A stretch of 64,000 nucleotides of DNA, from the NCBI GenBank assembly GCA_028274465.1, contig CM051455.1, positions 51,127,351 through 51,191,350 of the forward strand, in the 5' to 3' direction. Positions 1 through 12,930 of the stretch are shown piece by piece (the first letter of the stretch is position 1; each line of letters begins with the position of its first letter). The translations under genes and the position numbers were made by a program. The DNA is from Plantago ovata (Eukaryota > Streptophyta > Magnoliopsida > Lamiales > Plantaginaceae). Under the pieces are notes generated by a model. That model did not search any database and was not told the DNA's origin. It saw only the letters and a list, made by a program, of their open reading frames with translations.

Positions 1-408
1 GCCTGTGTAATAGCATGAACATAGAATATAATCCTTAGCTTTCTGCCAGATTCTTCTCTGTTTGACATCCTTTTTATGACAATGGAAACTGGCATCAGGA
101 AACCAACCGATGCCCAGAGGACGAATCCATGGAGTCGTATTTGAAATGACAATTCTGGACTAATCTGATATCAGGGAACAGAAAGAGAATAGCTATGTAA
201 AGATGGTTTCTTGAAACTTGAAAGATCATCTAGTACTATTGCATTGAAAAATTATGCTGTGAAGGTACATTACCTCATGAATCTTCTGCTTCTGGCTCGA
301 GTGGACGCTCGACATACTTTCATGTTGATGAGATGCTGAACATACTGATGGTAGAAGCAAAATGAGGATAATCAGCCCAGCAGGAAAGGCACAAGAAGCC
401 ATCTGCAT
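1..408 (-). CDS. Cytochrome b561 domain protein, 5' part only
   Basis: Two exons are visible on the minus strand: 408-274 and 164-1, and the gene continues beyond the left edge. Exon 1 is 45 codons and opens with a hydrophobic signal peptide (MQMASCAFPAGLIILILLLP, then SVCSA). It ends at a good donor (GAG then GTAATG). Exon 2 follows a CAG acceptor in phase 0 and reads ISPELSFQIRLHGFVLWASV, then GFLMPVSIVIKRMSNREES and RKLRIIFYVHAITQ. The motif of a His before a hydrophobic helix, GFLMP, the RMSN stretch and the FYVHA His is characteristic of plant cytochrome b561 domain proteins of the At2g30890/At4g18260 kind. In that family the conserved His residues bind heme and the protein is a membrane ascorbate-linked electron carrier. 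The remaining helices lie outside the window, so full function cannot be checked. Confidence 0.85.
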
Positions 409-2696
409 TAATCTTTGACAGATTGCACCTTTTTCTTACAATACCAATAAGATTTCTAATATAAGAAAGAGTGGGAGACCAACTATGAAATAAGAAATCA
501 GCTACTTTTTGCTCTAAATGATGAAAAGCATTGTCTATGTTATCCTTGAGCCAACGCTGTTCTTGGTCATGGAAGTATCACTTTAGTTACTTCATTTCTT
601 ATTCTTCTCCATTAGCTTTAAGAATGCAAGAGATCTTTACAACTAGTTTATAAGAAAAAGGTTGTAAAGATAACTCTTAATTCCAAGCTAGCTACTTTGT
701 TTGGATTGTAAAGGCGAAGTGTGTGACTATTGCATTGAGGTTTAAAGCTTTGTTGAGAACACATATTATATAGGAGAATAGGCAATTTGGGAGATATGGG
801 CTATTGGCTTGTTTTTCAACAGGGTGGGGTCATTTTGACAGGCTTTTGGATTTAATGGGGGAGATTATGGAATTTCAGGAATTGAAGGATGGTCAAAATG
901 TGATGGATGATGACTATTTTTCAGGTATTTGTAGTGGTCTGCTTAGTGCTTTATGTACTAGAGCATATGTTCTGACATTCCCATTAGCTAAGGACAATAA
1001 TGGAAGCTGCAAACTGTTATTTTGGATCAATAGAAGTTTAAAAGTACTAACTGTTTGTCTTTAAACTCTAGTTTACAATTGCGATTCAAAACCACTAGTT
1101 TCTTGGTAATATACATATATCTTCAACAATACAAAGCAAGAGAAATAATTAGCAGTACAAGTTACTGTTATTGTCATCAAAAGATACTTGCTTTAGATAC
1201 CTAAAAGAGAGTATATATCACTATGTCACAGGTGAACATAAACAAATCTTAAACAAATCTGTGTCATTTTGTAACTTTTCAGCATCATACTAGTCATTAA
1301 CTTGCTTTTCTTTTTATATGTCCCTGTCTTGAAATTCTTTCATTCTTGAAAATAATGTCATTAAAATGGATATAAAATCTAATTGGATTCTTGGATTCAT
1401 AATGGTTTGTAACAAACACAGATCATAAAAGCATTTCAAATAAGCATAGATAAATTGAGAGAAGACAGTTGGACCTTGAAAATGTGTCTCATGCAACTTT
1501 TGATTGTGGGGGATCTTCTACTTGATTGCAAAATTCACAAAAAAGTAAGAAAATGGTCCCTCCCTTTTACCTGCATTATCAAAACAGTCCAATAAAGTCT
1601 CAGATGGTATGATCATGTATTGGATCCTACAAAGTTCTTGCTTTCTTTCTGTTATTGATTGGCTTTGGCTACTGGTTTTTTCTTCATTCATGCACCAATA
1701 AGAGTACTCTGCAGTATTAATTAGGTATGTAGTATGGCTTAAAGTTTGGTTTTATGAACTTCTGGAAGGTTTGAACTACTTCACTTATCCTTTCATGGAG
1801 AAAATTAAGTATGCCGCCCCAAGCGATTGGCACATACTCAAATTTACACAAGAAAAACGGACAGATGAGTCACGGAGGCACGCAAATATGATTTTTGTTT
1901 TTCATTTTTCATTTTTAGCAAATTATAATTACAGTGGAATTTTGTCAGTTAGCCAATCATTAAAGATGCATAAGTTAGGAGCAAATCAGTAAGTTTCAGT
2001 ATCATTTCAAAGCTAAAAATAATCATCCATTGCAAATGCAATTAGGTGGTGGTTATTATTGCAACAACCACCTACTTGATTTTGATTCAAAATAACAGTA
2101 AACACATCCATGCAAATTAAAGAGCACAAAGCAGCATGATTTAAAGTTTGGATAAGATATAGTGTGACACTTCACTGTCAAATGATGTTTTTAACTTTAA
2201 CCCATATACAACTAACGTACATGCTAAAAATCTTGCACTGATTGTCTTGCATTAACTCTGACTGGCTCAAGCTTTAATTTAGATCAGTGTATGAAACTAG
2301 ATGGTGGGTTGAACAACCTGCAAATTACCGGTTCAACCAAAGCGTCTTGTTGAATCGAATGAACTGTTGATTGAGCCGAACCAGTCGAGGCTAAATGACT
2401 GCCCTGAGGTTCATAGAAACTGCTATAGACTCGAAGTCACAAATTGAAATTCTGAACCTTCACTTTATTCATAGAAACAGTGTCCATAACATAATGTGAC
2501 CGTCTCATCTAAATGTTGAAATACTCAACATTCAAATTAGAAGGTGACCACGACCTACACATCTCCGTAATACATACAATGAACGTTCTGCAGAAAATTC
2601 TTAACCTTGAAATAGATACCGAGGCGTAGACAACATTAGCAATTCAACATAGTGATCATATAGTGAAGAAAAGCCAAAAGATGACAGCACAGCTTC
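409..2696. other. Intergenic between two minus-strand genes
   Basis: This stretch is the promoter side of the b561 gene and the 3' side of the hydrolase gene. It is AT-rich and contains only short open frames (for example 804-1064, plus) without recognisable domains or splice context. Around 2300-2480 there is a patch of pyrimidine/purine-balanced repetitive-looking sequence that I cannot assign. No RNA gene or transposon end was recognised. Confidence 0.4.
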
Positions 2697-5600
2697 TCAT
2701 ACAATAGATGGATATGGTGAATCTTCATACTTGCCAGTCCACCTGTGAATCAGTTTGGTCAGAGTTATGAAAGAATAAGCGGATTTTCAGTGTAAATAAT
2801 GATATAGGAGGAGAAAATCAGAAGAGAAACCTAGTAACCTACCTAGAATCTTCACTTATTGGAACCTGGAGTTCCAAATCATCTTGGAAAGGTTGAAAAA
2901 CCAAGTTTAGTTTTTCTGCTTCGACAGCTTCAACAGTCGAAGGCTCCCACTGTAGTAATTCCAAGAAAGATGCAATGTGAGGAATATAACATGTGACATG
3001 ATGCATAGAAAGAAACAAATTGTAATCTCGGTCAGGATAATTCTTGCTACATAAATAAGCTTCTGGCCTCAGTTACACCATTTGGCTATGCCCAGAAACT
3101 AATTCGGTCAAGCAAGAATTTCCATTGATGACACATAACTTGAGGAAAAGGCACATACAACTATACAAGCACAAACACATGCACAAAGAGAAAAAGAAAA
3201 GAGAATATACCTTCGGAGTATTGTCCTTGTCAATCATAGAAGCTCTGATTCCCTTGTAAGAGAAAAAAAGTAAAACACCTCTTAGATAATTCGAAAATTC
3301 TCAGAAGATGAACCATACCTCAGATACAGAAGTACTTCAAATATGTGTATTGTACCTCATACACATCAGCAGATATTAGGGTCCACAAAATATTCATTGT
3401 GATCCTGAACTCTTTCTTCAGGCATTCAGCCAGAGTTTGCTTCCTTCCTTGGCGAATCTAGAAAGATTGTGAAAACCACCATAAGACAATAGCTGAAGAA
3501 AATCCGAGCAGAAATTGAAGTCTTTATTTCCACTAAAACTGAACGGTAATGAAAGATGACAAGGTGAAGTGAGCACAGTGGATAAATAATGTCTGATAGC
3601 TTATCTACAATTTAAGAATTCCTTATTCTCACTTGATCTCAAGAAATTAAGCAGAGAAACTTGTGACTGTCTTAAAATCAAAGCACACAGGCTTTTCGAC
3701 ACAGCGCTGTAATTTGTTCATATACTTGTTACAAAAAATAAAAGATCAAGATTTTGCATTTTGTGGGTGGTATGAACTTCTGCTGGATAAATAGTTATGA
3801 AGACACCTCTTTTGCTAAATACTTCTGCAGAAAATTAAGAGTTTCATAGAATTGTCACTCAAATATCAGTTCCAGAATCGTTCAATTTTTTGCTGACGTG
3901 CTACTCAACATACTAACAGGATCTTTCAGGACTATATGAAAGATAGTTAGATTTGGTGCGTCCTACAAATGAACGGTAGTTTATTTTACGGTTAGCAACT
4001 TAGCATCCCTTGTGAAGGGAGAGAAATGTTCTTCAGTTGGAAGGCACCGAATGATGATTCTAGAAACATTTGTGTAAAAGCCTTCTTTAATGAAGTTTGA
4101 AAGAGGAAACTATGACTTAACAGTTAACACCTATCATGCACACATTTTATAGCAGCATTATTGATTGAAATTTAGGAGACTATTACCGACTGCAAAGTTA
4201 TCTTTAGTGCTGTTGGTGATGACCTTTTTAGCCCTTTCAGGATTGGAACTATCCAACCACTTTCTTCTTTGCTAGCCTCAGCTTCCTGGAAAAGGAAATA
4301 TAGTTCAGTGAAGAAAACATACAAGGCATAAATATAAAGGAGATTCAGGTTCCTAATATCACTCACCAATGATGCCAATATCTCCTCCACAGAGTCCTTG
4401 GAAAAACACTCATCAATAACTGTCCTCCTGCACATAAACCAAAAAAAATGTAAATCCAGAGAACTCACTCTTGTATCTTCTTGACGAGTCTGAAAACATT
4501 TTAACATTACCTATTCAAGACACTTCCTTCATCAGTCTGAACTTCGATGGAGAACTCTTCAATGGCAGATTTCACGGAATTCTCTTCACCGGTGTTTAAA
4601 CTTATCAAACGACTTTCAAGCTCCGGCAATTTCTGAGACAACAAAATGGTCATTGATAATTTGATATCAGTCTGTTATTCTTTAAGAAAACAATGTATAA
4701 CTTGATTAAATAGTGTTCTCAAATCCATCATTTTGGCCCTAGGTACAGCCACTATAGTCTACACAGAACCAAAATTCCACTTATGGTTCACAATTAGAGG
4801 CAGATAAAGAAATTCTCTCAGTCAAACAAAATTCTTTAGCTGTGAAGCTTTGGCAAAAACCAGAGAGAAAAGCTAACAGTAACACCATTATTGCAAGCCT
4901 TCCAATAAAATCTAGCTATACAAGGAGGATATCAGCTCACAGCCTCACAGTGTTTACAAGTTATTGCATACACCACTCAAGTAAGAAACATATTAACACG
5001 GGCTTCTGTGCTTGAGCCACACAAAGTTTTGAGCCTTATTATATCATCTAATACTGTATTTCCCTCTTCCTCCCCCCCCCCCCCCACACACACACACAAA
5101 AAAAAAAAAAAAATTAAAAAGATCACCGGATGAACCAGGTAAAGTATCCAGATACATGAATTGAGTTGACCAGAATAGTCCAAAAATACAAATGATTCTG
5201 TCTTTCCGCTTATAACATATAAATGATGGAATTGGGAAATCTTGCAACTATCCATATGAAAATTGAACATAACATAAGACATTAAAGTTTCTCCCCCAAT
5301 TATAAGTATAACATGACATTTGGATCATATGGTAGATAGAGGGCAGATGCGGGTGAAAACAGTTAATAGAAAATTAGCAAAATACCATCTAACCTCAGAT
5401 GGGACAAAATGGGTAGCAAGCCCTGCTGCAACTAATTCTTTACCATTCAGCCTTGTGCCAGTTAAGCCCAAAAACTCCCCTGAACAAGCAATTTTTTGAC
5501 ATTATTCAAACTTGAGAAAGGAGAATCGTTTCAAGAAAATATATTGATCTATGTCCATGGTAACTTCACCAATCAGCTTACCTAGATGCCCAGGGAGGCG

Positions 5601-6691
5601 TGAAAGCGTGTAGGAGAAACTACAGTCAGTATGAAACCCAACGCTCACTTCTGGTGTTGCAAAGACCTGTTTTTCCACAATTTATTTACTATCAGATGTC
5701 AAATTCTGACAGAATGTCAAAAGACCGAATAAGTATACGGATATATAGACTAACAGTCTTTTCTGTGACAACAGAGAACTTCATAGGGACCATTAAGGAA
5801 GCACCACCACCCATGGAAATTCCATTAACCAGAGCGACCTGAGAAAACCAAGAAAAACTTGAGGCTATAGTTGATTATTTCAAGTAATGACTGTTCTTTT
5901 ACAGGTAAATGTAAGGTATACCAGTGTTTTCTTATATGTATGGATGTGGTAGCAAAGCCAATACATTCTGTAAACCACTTCCAGATTTTGATATTCTGTG
6001 AGATTGCAAAGCACAGCAAAAATGTGTATAAGCTTTTGTTATAGCAAAGTGAGCAGATAAAAATCTCTTATTGATTATTTACTAACTTGATGTCCTTCCA
6101 CTGTAGAACATGTTAAGGTCCCCGCCAGCAGAGTAAGCACGGCCAGAACCCTGGAAAAGGAAGAAGAAACCTTAAGTTGTATCCTACAAAATCATGATGG
6201 GAGTACATAGATCATTGAAAAGAGATTCAGAGACAATTGTCCACAAGGACAGTAATTTAGACTCAGGATTCACCTTGATTAGTATAAGCTGTGCATCATC
6301 ATCATTTTCCCATTTCTCCAGAAGCTTTGCTAACAACGCAACCTAGTGGAAAATATTGAGATGTATAAGAATCACAATCATAATAGAGAGAAAAATATAT
6401 GATCTAAACGATTAAAGAAAAAAATTCTTCAAAGTACCACTTCAGATGTGATAACATTCAGTCGCCGAGGTTGGTTCAATGTAATTAACCTTGCATGGCC
6501 ATTTTCCTCAACAAGAAGAACCTGAGACAGAGATCGACCACTAGTTTTCATAAGAGGACAATTCTAATAGCAGATGATAAATGTAACAAAAGTTATTGAG
6601 AGTAAACAAGACACTTTAAAACAGAATGGAAAGAAGATAAATCCTCGACAGACACTACCTCTTCTGCTGGCTTTACACCCTCTAGACTCAT
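2697..6691 (-). CDS. 3-hydroxyisobutyryl-CoA hydrolase-like protein (crotonase family, At1g06550 type)
   Basis: Fifteen exons fit GT-AG introns with matching phases: 6691-6659, 6521-6438, 6342-6274, 6150-6087, 5995-5922, 5838-5755, 5666-5582, 5479-5394, 4632-4511, 4427-4367, 4285-4187, 3457-3356, 3252-3211, 2949-2843, 2742-2697. Together they give 385 aa; I recall the Arabidopsis protein as about 387 aa. Landmarks are LITLNQPRRLNVI (about 23-35), GSGRAYSAGGDLNMF, the oxyanion loop NGISMGGGAS (113-122), and TPEVSVGFHTDCSFSY, in which Glu142 and Asp150 have the spacing of the HIBCH catalytic pair. The C-terminal HIBCH domain includes RRTVIDECFSKDSVEEI, LKGLKRSSPTALKI and IDKDNTPKWEPS. The family hydrolyses 3-hydroxyisobutyryl-CoA in valine breakdown, but this plant subclade has HTDC where classical members have FPDVG, so its substrate is uncertain. 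There is no N-terminal transit peptide and the C-terminus (PSIV) is not a peroxisomal PTS1, which suggests a cytosolic protein (inference). Confidence 0.93.
5072..5113. repeat. Compound simple repeat in an intron
   Basis: A run of C, then (AC)n, then a run of A lies in intron 8 of the hydrolase gene. Read on the gene strand it is poly-T, (GT)n, poly-G. It is a likely length-polymorphic microsatellite and not coding. Confidence 0.9.
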
Positions 6692-7640
6692 ATTCGGGTT
6701 GAAGTAGCTTTATGCAAAATGAATCAAGAACAAAACCTACAATCTGTTAAGACCAAACAAAACAAATTTCTGTTAAAAATGAACAATAAAACCCAACACA
6801 ATCATGTACTTGTGTATGATAAAATAAGTTCCAACTTCCAAGTAGAAGCTATGACCTCAATATTGCATACTACATTCGTCTAATTCTGAAGTCGACTACT
6901 CAGGACTTGCAAATACATTAGCTAAGTGAAATAAAGTGACAGTGTCTAAGAACATTATCACTTGCCACACCGTGGAGTTGAAGTAGTAGAAGGATTCAAC
7001 TTCAAGGCATAAGATAACTATCATCTAGACTATGTGAGCAATGTTTAGTTGATCACGTATAAGACTGAAAGCCATGTCATTCTACACCTAAATCACCGCT
7101 ACCGATTTGTTTAATTAAAAGTAAAGCAACCTTGTAACTACTTGAGAAGTTATCATGTGTCTAAAGGGTACCCTTGAAGGAACAATTGCAAGAAGTACTT
7201 AGTTAAGATAAACCATACTAGCTAGTATACTTCAAACTAATACTACAGATAACAGCTAGAAGTAAAATTGCATAGTAGAATGAGCCTAAATAATTGCAGG
7301 AACAATTGCAAGAAGTGTAGTACTTAGCTAAGACACTAGCAATTTGCATCTAATACATATATCTGTAAATAATTACAGCACAAATTTGAGTGACAGACTA
7401 AAACAACAAAGAGAATCATCAAAAGCTTTAGGGCAGAAATCAAGAAATGGGAAAACTGCAAATGATGGAAAGAAAGATATACCTTGAGGGAGGTGCTGCA
7501 AATGATGAAATGCAAAAGTGCAAGAGCATAGGTGAAGTGGGAAAATATAGAGTGGAGTAGTTGGTTGGTGAGTGAAAATGGTGGGTTGGTATGTAATGGA
7601 CTATGGTAGGTAGATGTCACTACTGGTTCTTCTTAATTCT
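6692..7640 (-). promoter_or_regulatory. 5' leader of the hydrolase gene with a leader intron
   Basis: A donor-like AAG then GTATATC ends a leader exon at 7483 (minus strand), and a TGTAG or CATAAAG acceptor-like site lies a few dozen bases upstream of the ATG at 6691. This suggests a leader intron of about 0.7 kb between about 7482 and 6740. The transcription start was not identified; it should lie in about 7500-7660. The region is AT-rich and has no other gene. Confidence 0.45.
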
Positions 7641-8923
7641 TCCTCACGCCATTTTTTTTTCTACAGGAACCAAGGAAAGATGTTACCATCTTCTTCTTCT
7701 TGTTCACCTAATTCAAGTTTCAACGGCTACTGCCAACTGACCGGAAAATCTTGATTTACCGGCGGACCGGGGGATTCTGGAACGATGATGATGAGGGTAG
7801 TTGGTACGGTATATTTTCTACTTTTGACAGTTTCGCTATGGTAAATTTTGTGCGTGATTGTCACGCTCCGAGAGTCATTAAAAATTGAGCTAAATTATCA
7901 CTAGTTCACCTTCAATAGTTCAAATTCATTCATGTAAAAAAATTTGCCCTAATTTTTTCTAGTTTAGGGCAAAGTAAAGGCCGGGTGCCCCGGGTCGAAT
8001 TAAAGACAATTTATCCAAATTTCCAGTTCGGCTAGAAGTGTAACTGTTGTGGTCCTTATGGACGTCTTTATTTTAGCCCAATTTGTTCTTCTTTATATGT
8101 TTGATTTAGGATTTTAACGGGATTAGTCAGTGTTGCTCATTTGGTGAAACTATTCGTGCAATTCATGTCCGGTAAAAAACAATGTCAATGATGTGAAGTT
8201 GCCTGCTGAAATTTCAATTCATTGGATAAGTTGGATTCAAAAGTAGAACATTCGCATATTTTACACATTTGAACTCTGTTTATTCTCCTGGTTAATTCCT
8301 GAAATAATTATACATATCGCATTGAGAAATTGAAGTTGGTACTTGGTAGGCATATACACTTGTCACTTGTGTTACGTACAATGCATTAACAAGTCGATCT
8401 TTCTATTTTGTAACATTACGTGGAAAGTAATTCAACTGGAGAGTCATCACTTTGAATTGAATAAGAAAAGGTCTCTTTGTTTTGTTTCTTTCGGTCACTA
8501 GTTGGAGTTGGACTTGTCCCGGCTAGATGTTCATTCATCCGGTCACTCCAAAGTCCAAACGCGTACTTATGGTCCAAGTCTTCTTTGAGAAAATTCCATA
8601 AATATTTTCATGATATAATGTTGGTAAATCTGGGTAGGTGCAAACAAATAACCGTTAAGGAAAAATTACCAATAGTGCGAGTCATGCAATTACGCATTTT
8701 TCCTAAAGGATTATTTGCCTAACGGTCAAACTCTTCCCAGGATTAAACGCACTATTCGATTTAATAACTGGGATCAAGGACTCAGTGGAATAAGACTTTA
8801 TGTGATAGCCCAAGTGATTTAGTTGAAAGAATAAAGAAAATGTGCAGATTTTGAAGAATAGAGAGAAAGTGATCAGCTTGCTTCACCTCTCCAAACGTTC
8901 TTTACACTTACTATTTATACACA
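7641..8923. other. Intergenic flank with a duplicated segment
   Basis: No gene is seen. Positions 8310-8420 resemble 21485-21600 (shared words such as AAGTTGGT, CTTGGTAG, ACTTGTCACTTG, ACAAGTCGATC), so this stretch belongs to an old local duplication. The sequence just left of 8924 (TTTACACTTACTATTTATAC) is the target flank of the Helitron. Confidence 0.45.
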
Positions 8924-11900
8924 CTAGTTAATTAACCCGTCGAGTACTCGACGGGGCATAAAAAAGTTGTGCGCACACTTGTTACTATATAAATTTGATT
9001 ATGTGGAATAACAAATAAAGAAAGATATTGCTCATATGTGTATTGTTACACAATTGTTTATCTCTCCATCTCGGTCTATGTTTATCATAAGCATTACCAC
9101 TCATCAACTCTTAACTGGAACATCTTATAGTATCCAAAAACTTAATAGGATGTATTTTTTCATTGAATTAGAATGTCATATGTCAATTTAATATCTCCCC
9201 ATTATCATTTTCATTGGCATTGGTACTATTATCGACCTCCAACAACCATCGGTACAATGCTATTTTCGATATGAATGTCTTTCCTTTGCCCTATGAACAT
9301 GGTCATATAATACTCCACTTTTACCAAAGGAAAAATGTTGAATTTACAAAATACTTAACATGACGTGTTTTTCATCTTCAAACTTAACACGTACATGCAT
9401 AATATTCATATGTGTCATCCACATGAATGTCTTTTATTTTCCCCGTGACCATGAACTTGTCATGGATCATGTATCACCTTCGCTCTATTTTCCTCAAATT
9501 AAATGGGTTCCAATATTAGAGTTCAATAGTCATTCAACAAAACCCCTAATATGTTGAACTTCAAAATAGAATAAGCAAGAATACACTTATTATAGATAGA
9601 GAGCCTATAGAGTAGTCTCATCTATTGTGATTGTTATTGTTAATTATCACATGAGTACACCAATCGAACACATCTACTGTTTCAGCATAATTAAGACCGA
9701 GTATAAAGTCATCCACATGAATGTCTTTCAGTTGCCCCGTGATCATGAACTTGCCATAGATCCCATATCACGTTCACCCTATTTTCCTTAAATGCGTTCC
9801 AATATTGGATTTCAATTCTCATTCAGATTCAGCAAAGCCCTTAATCTTTTGAATTTCAAAATAGGATAAAGCCAGTATACACTTATTATGGATAGATAGC
9901 GTACATGGTAGTCCCATCAAATGCAATTATTACTTTAATTGTTATGGAACACAATGAAACCCATCCACTATTATAAATTATTTCGGCATAATTAAGACTG
10001 AGTATAATGTCATCCACATGAATGTCTTTCATTTTCCCCGTGACCATGAATTTGTCATGGATCCTATATCACCTTCGCTCTGTTTTTTCCTCAAATTAAA
10101 TGGGTTCCAATATTGGAGTTCAATAGTCATTCAACAAAACATCTAATATCATGTTGAAATTCAAAATAGGATAAGTAAGAATACACTTATTATAGATAGA
10201 AGCCTACATGGTAGTCCCATCTATTGTGATTGTTATTGTAAATTATCAAATGAGTACACCAATCGAACACATCCACTGGTTCAACATAATTCAGACGGAG
10301 TATAATGTCATCAACATGATTGTATCTCATTTGCCCCGTGATCATGAACTTGCCATAGATCCCATATCACGTTCACCCTATTTTCCTCAAATGCGTTCCA
10401 ATATTGGATTTCAGTTCTCATTCAGGAACACCCTTAATCTTTTGAATTTCCAAATAGGATAAAGCCAGTATACACTTATTATGGATAAATAGCCTACATG
10501 GTAGTCCTATCAAATGCAATTATTATTTTAATTGTTATGGAACACAATGAAACCCATCCACTATTATAAATTATTTCAGCATAATTAAGACTAAGTATAA
10601 TGTCATCCACATGAATGTCTTTCATTTTCCCCGTGACCATGAATTTGTCATGGATCCTATATCACCTTCGCTCTGTTTTTTCCTCAAATTAAATGGGTTC
10701 CAATATTGGAGTTCAATAGTCATTCAACAAAACCTCTAATATTATGTTGAACTTCAAAATAGGATAAGTAAGAATACACTTATTATAGATAGAAGCCTAC
10801 ATAGTCCCATCTATTGTGATTGTTATTGTAAATTGTCACATGAGTACACCATTCGAACACATCCGGTGTTTCAACATAATTAAGACTGAGTGTAATGTCA
10901 TCCACATGAATGTCTTTCATTTCCCCCGTGATCATGAACTTGCCATAGATCCCATATCACGTTCACCCTATTTTCATCAAATGTGTTCCAATATTGGATT
11001 TCAATTTTCATTCATCAAAACCCCTTAGTCTCTTGAATTTCAAAATAGGATAAAGCCAGTATACACTTATATGAATAGATAGGCTACATGGTAGTCCCAT
11101 CAAATGCAATTATTAGTTTAATTATTATGGAACACAATCAAACTCATCCACTATTATAAATTATATCGGCATAATTAAGACTGGGAATATTGTCATCCAC
11201 ATGAATGTCTTTCATTTGCCCCGTGACCATGAACTTGCCATAGATTCTATATCACCTTCACTCTATTTTTCTCAAATGCGTTCATATATTGGAGTTAATA
11301 GTCTTTCAACAAAACTCCTACAACATATTTGGATTTGGACTATAGAGGCCTCTCGACGTCTATAATTGACCTCACATTGGGTTTCAATTAAAGAGGCACC
11401 AGGTACTGTTCACATTTTGAGAGACCTCTCGCTTTTTTCCTCTCATTTCCCTCTCTCTAGTTTCATCTTTCTCTCTTTATTTTCAACTTTCTATCTTCCA
11501 ATCAATAATCAACATCTCATGCTTCCACTTGTAATATTCGAATAAATCTATTTTTGGTAATCCAGAGAGCGCCCGTGTCCAATTTATTTACTTTATTGTA
11601 ACACGTTGCCAATTTTGATACTTTTCAATTTGAATAATTCAAGCATGGTAACACATCCGACATATCAAAAATAGCGAATAAAATAAGAATTAAAAAATTG
11701 CAAAAAAAAAAAAATGAAAAATGGACGGGTGCTATATACACTTTTGGTACTTTGGAATACCAAACTGGGATTTTAATGCATTGTATAAGACATGTCAATT
11801 TTCCTATTGTCTTGAGAATTTTGGTCCCTCAAGTGAGTGGCTATCACACGCTTGTATTGTTCACATTTTTTACGTTAAATTGGAAAAGTACCAAAATTGG

Positions 11901-12785
11901 TCAGTGTGTTAAAAACTTGCAATGAAGTATCTAAATTGGTCAGTGTGTTAAATTGAACATGGCGCACTCTAGACTACCTAATTTGGGCAAGGGCACTCCG
12001 GAATAACTGAAATGAGTTTTACACTATACAAAGCAAATGATAAACTTATACAGGGACGGTGGTAGTATTAAATAATAAATAAATAACTATTTTCTAAAAT
12101 AATTTTTATGGATAAAAAGTTTATATGATAGTACCATCATTGATTCGAATGTTATTGTAGTTCTTATTTATTGCGGAATATACATATCAAACATATCTTT
12201 CGTTCTAAATTACCTAAACGCTAAATAAATATCAAATAAAATACATAATGATATTTTCTTTCATTTTCATTGATAGACATATTCAAAATAGTATCACCAA
12301 ATATGAGTGTTATTATAATTTTTTGTGTAATACACATGGCAAATATATCTATTATTCTAAATTATTGTTGAATAAATTCATGAGTAGTGACATAAATACA
12401 AAGTAATTAAAATATTATACCTTCTTTTTCTGTCATTTTTTTTATTTTTAATGTATACATGAAATTTTCGACAGAGGAATCAAAATTTTGATTATAAGAT
12501 AGAAATTCTAGTGTTAATTGAATTTGGGGAGATTATATTTTCACCACGTTTATTTTCAGGAATACGCTTAGGAGATTATATTTTGAGTTAGATTAATTAT
12601 TTTTTGGCATAAGCTTAGTTGAATTTTAATTTTATTCTATTTTTAGTCAATGTTTTCCAAGTGAATTTTAAAATAAATTTATTCCAATTAAATGAGAAAT
12701 TGACACGTCAGCATGAACTTGAATTGAGCATTCTGATTGGTTGATATTTTTAGAATGTGAACTATGCTTTTATATATTATATAGA
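8924..12785 (-). mobile_element. Non-autonomous Helitron
   Basis: Read on the minus strand, the element begins at 12785 with TCTATATAATATATAAAAGC preceded by A. It ends at 8924 with CTAG followed by T, so it sits in an A^T target as Helitrons do. About 7 bases before the CTAG is the typical 3' hairpin, formed by CCCGTCGAG and CTCGACGGG. There is no target duplication and no Rep/helicase reading frame, so it is non-autonomous (3,862 bp). Its centre is a ~2-kb tandem array (separate entry). The part from about 11320 to 11520 (pyrimidine-rich CTCTCATTTCCCTCTC) looks like a captured promoter or leader of a host gene, but no exon could be shown. Confidence 0.8.
9300..11340. repeat. Seven-copy ~300-bp tandem array in A/B alternation
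   Basis: The anchor CATCCACATGAATGTC, or a close variant, starts at about 9416, 9710, 10011, 10309, 10604, 10899 and 11194, a spacing of 294-301 bp. Copies 1, 3 and 5 share one version (GACCATGAATTTGTCATGG) and copies 2, 4 and 6 another (GATCATGAACTTGCCATAG); copy 7 is mixed. The real repeat period is therefore a ~597-bp dimer. Short open frames inside are a consequence of the repetition and have no known domain. Confidence 0.9.
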
Positions 12786-12930
12786 TGATTAGTCAAACAA
12801 GTCAATAACAAATCCCTCAATTTAGTTGCTAATTCTTTGGACCATAAACCTTGAAAGAGTAGTGGGGCTATAAATAGCAAATAAAGCAACGGCAAGCATG
12901 AGATTGTTTACTAAAATAGAAACCACCCAC

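Noticed and set aside
804-1064. 86-aa plus-strand frame
   Set aside because: No recognisable domain, no splice or promoter support, and it lies in AT-rich intergenic DNA.
9300-11340. CRISPR-like regular repeats
   Set aside because: The units are ~300 bp, contiguous and inside a Helitron in plant DNA; there are no short repeats with unique spacers.
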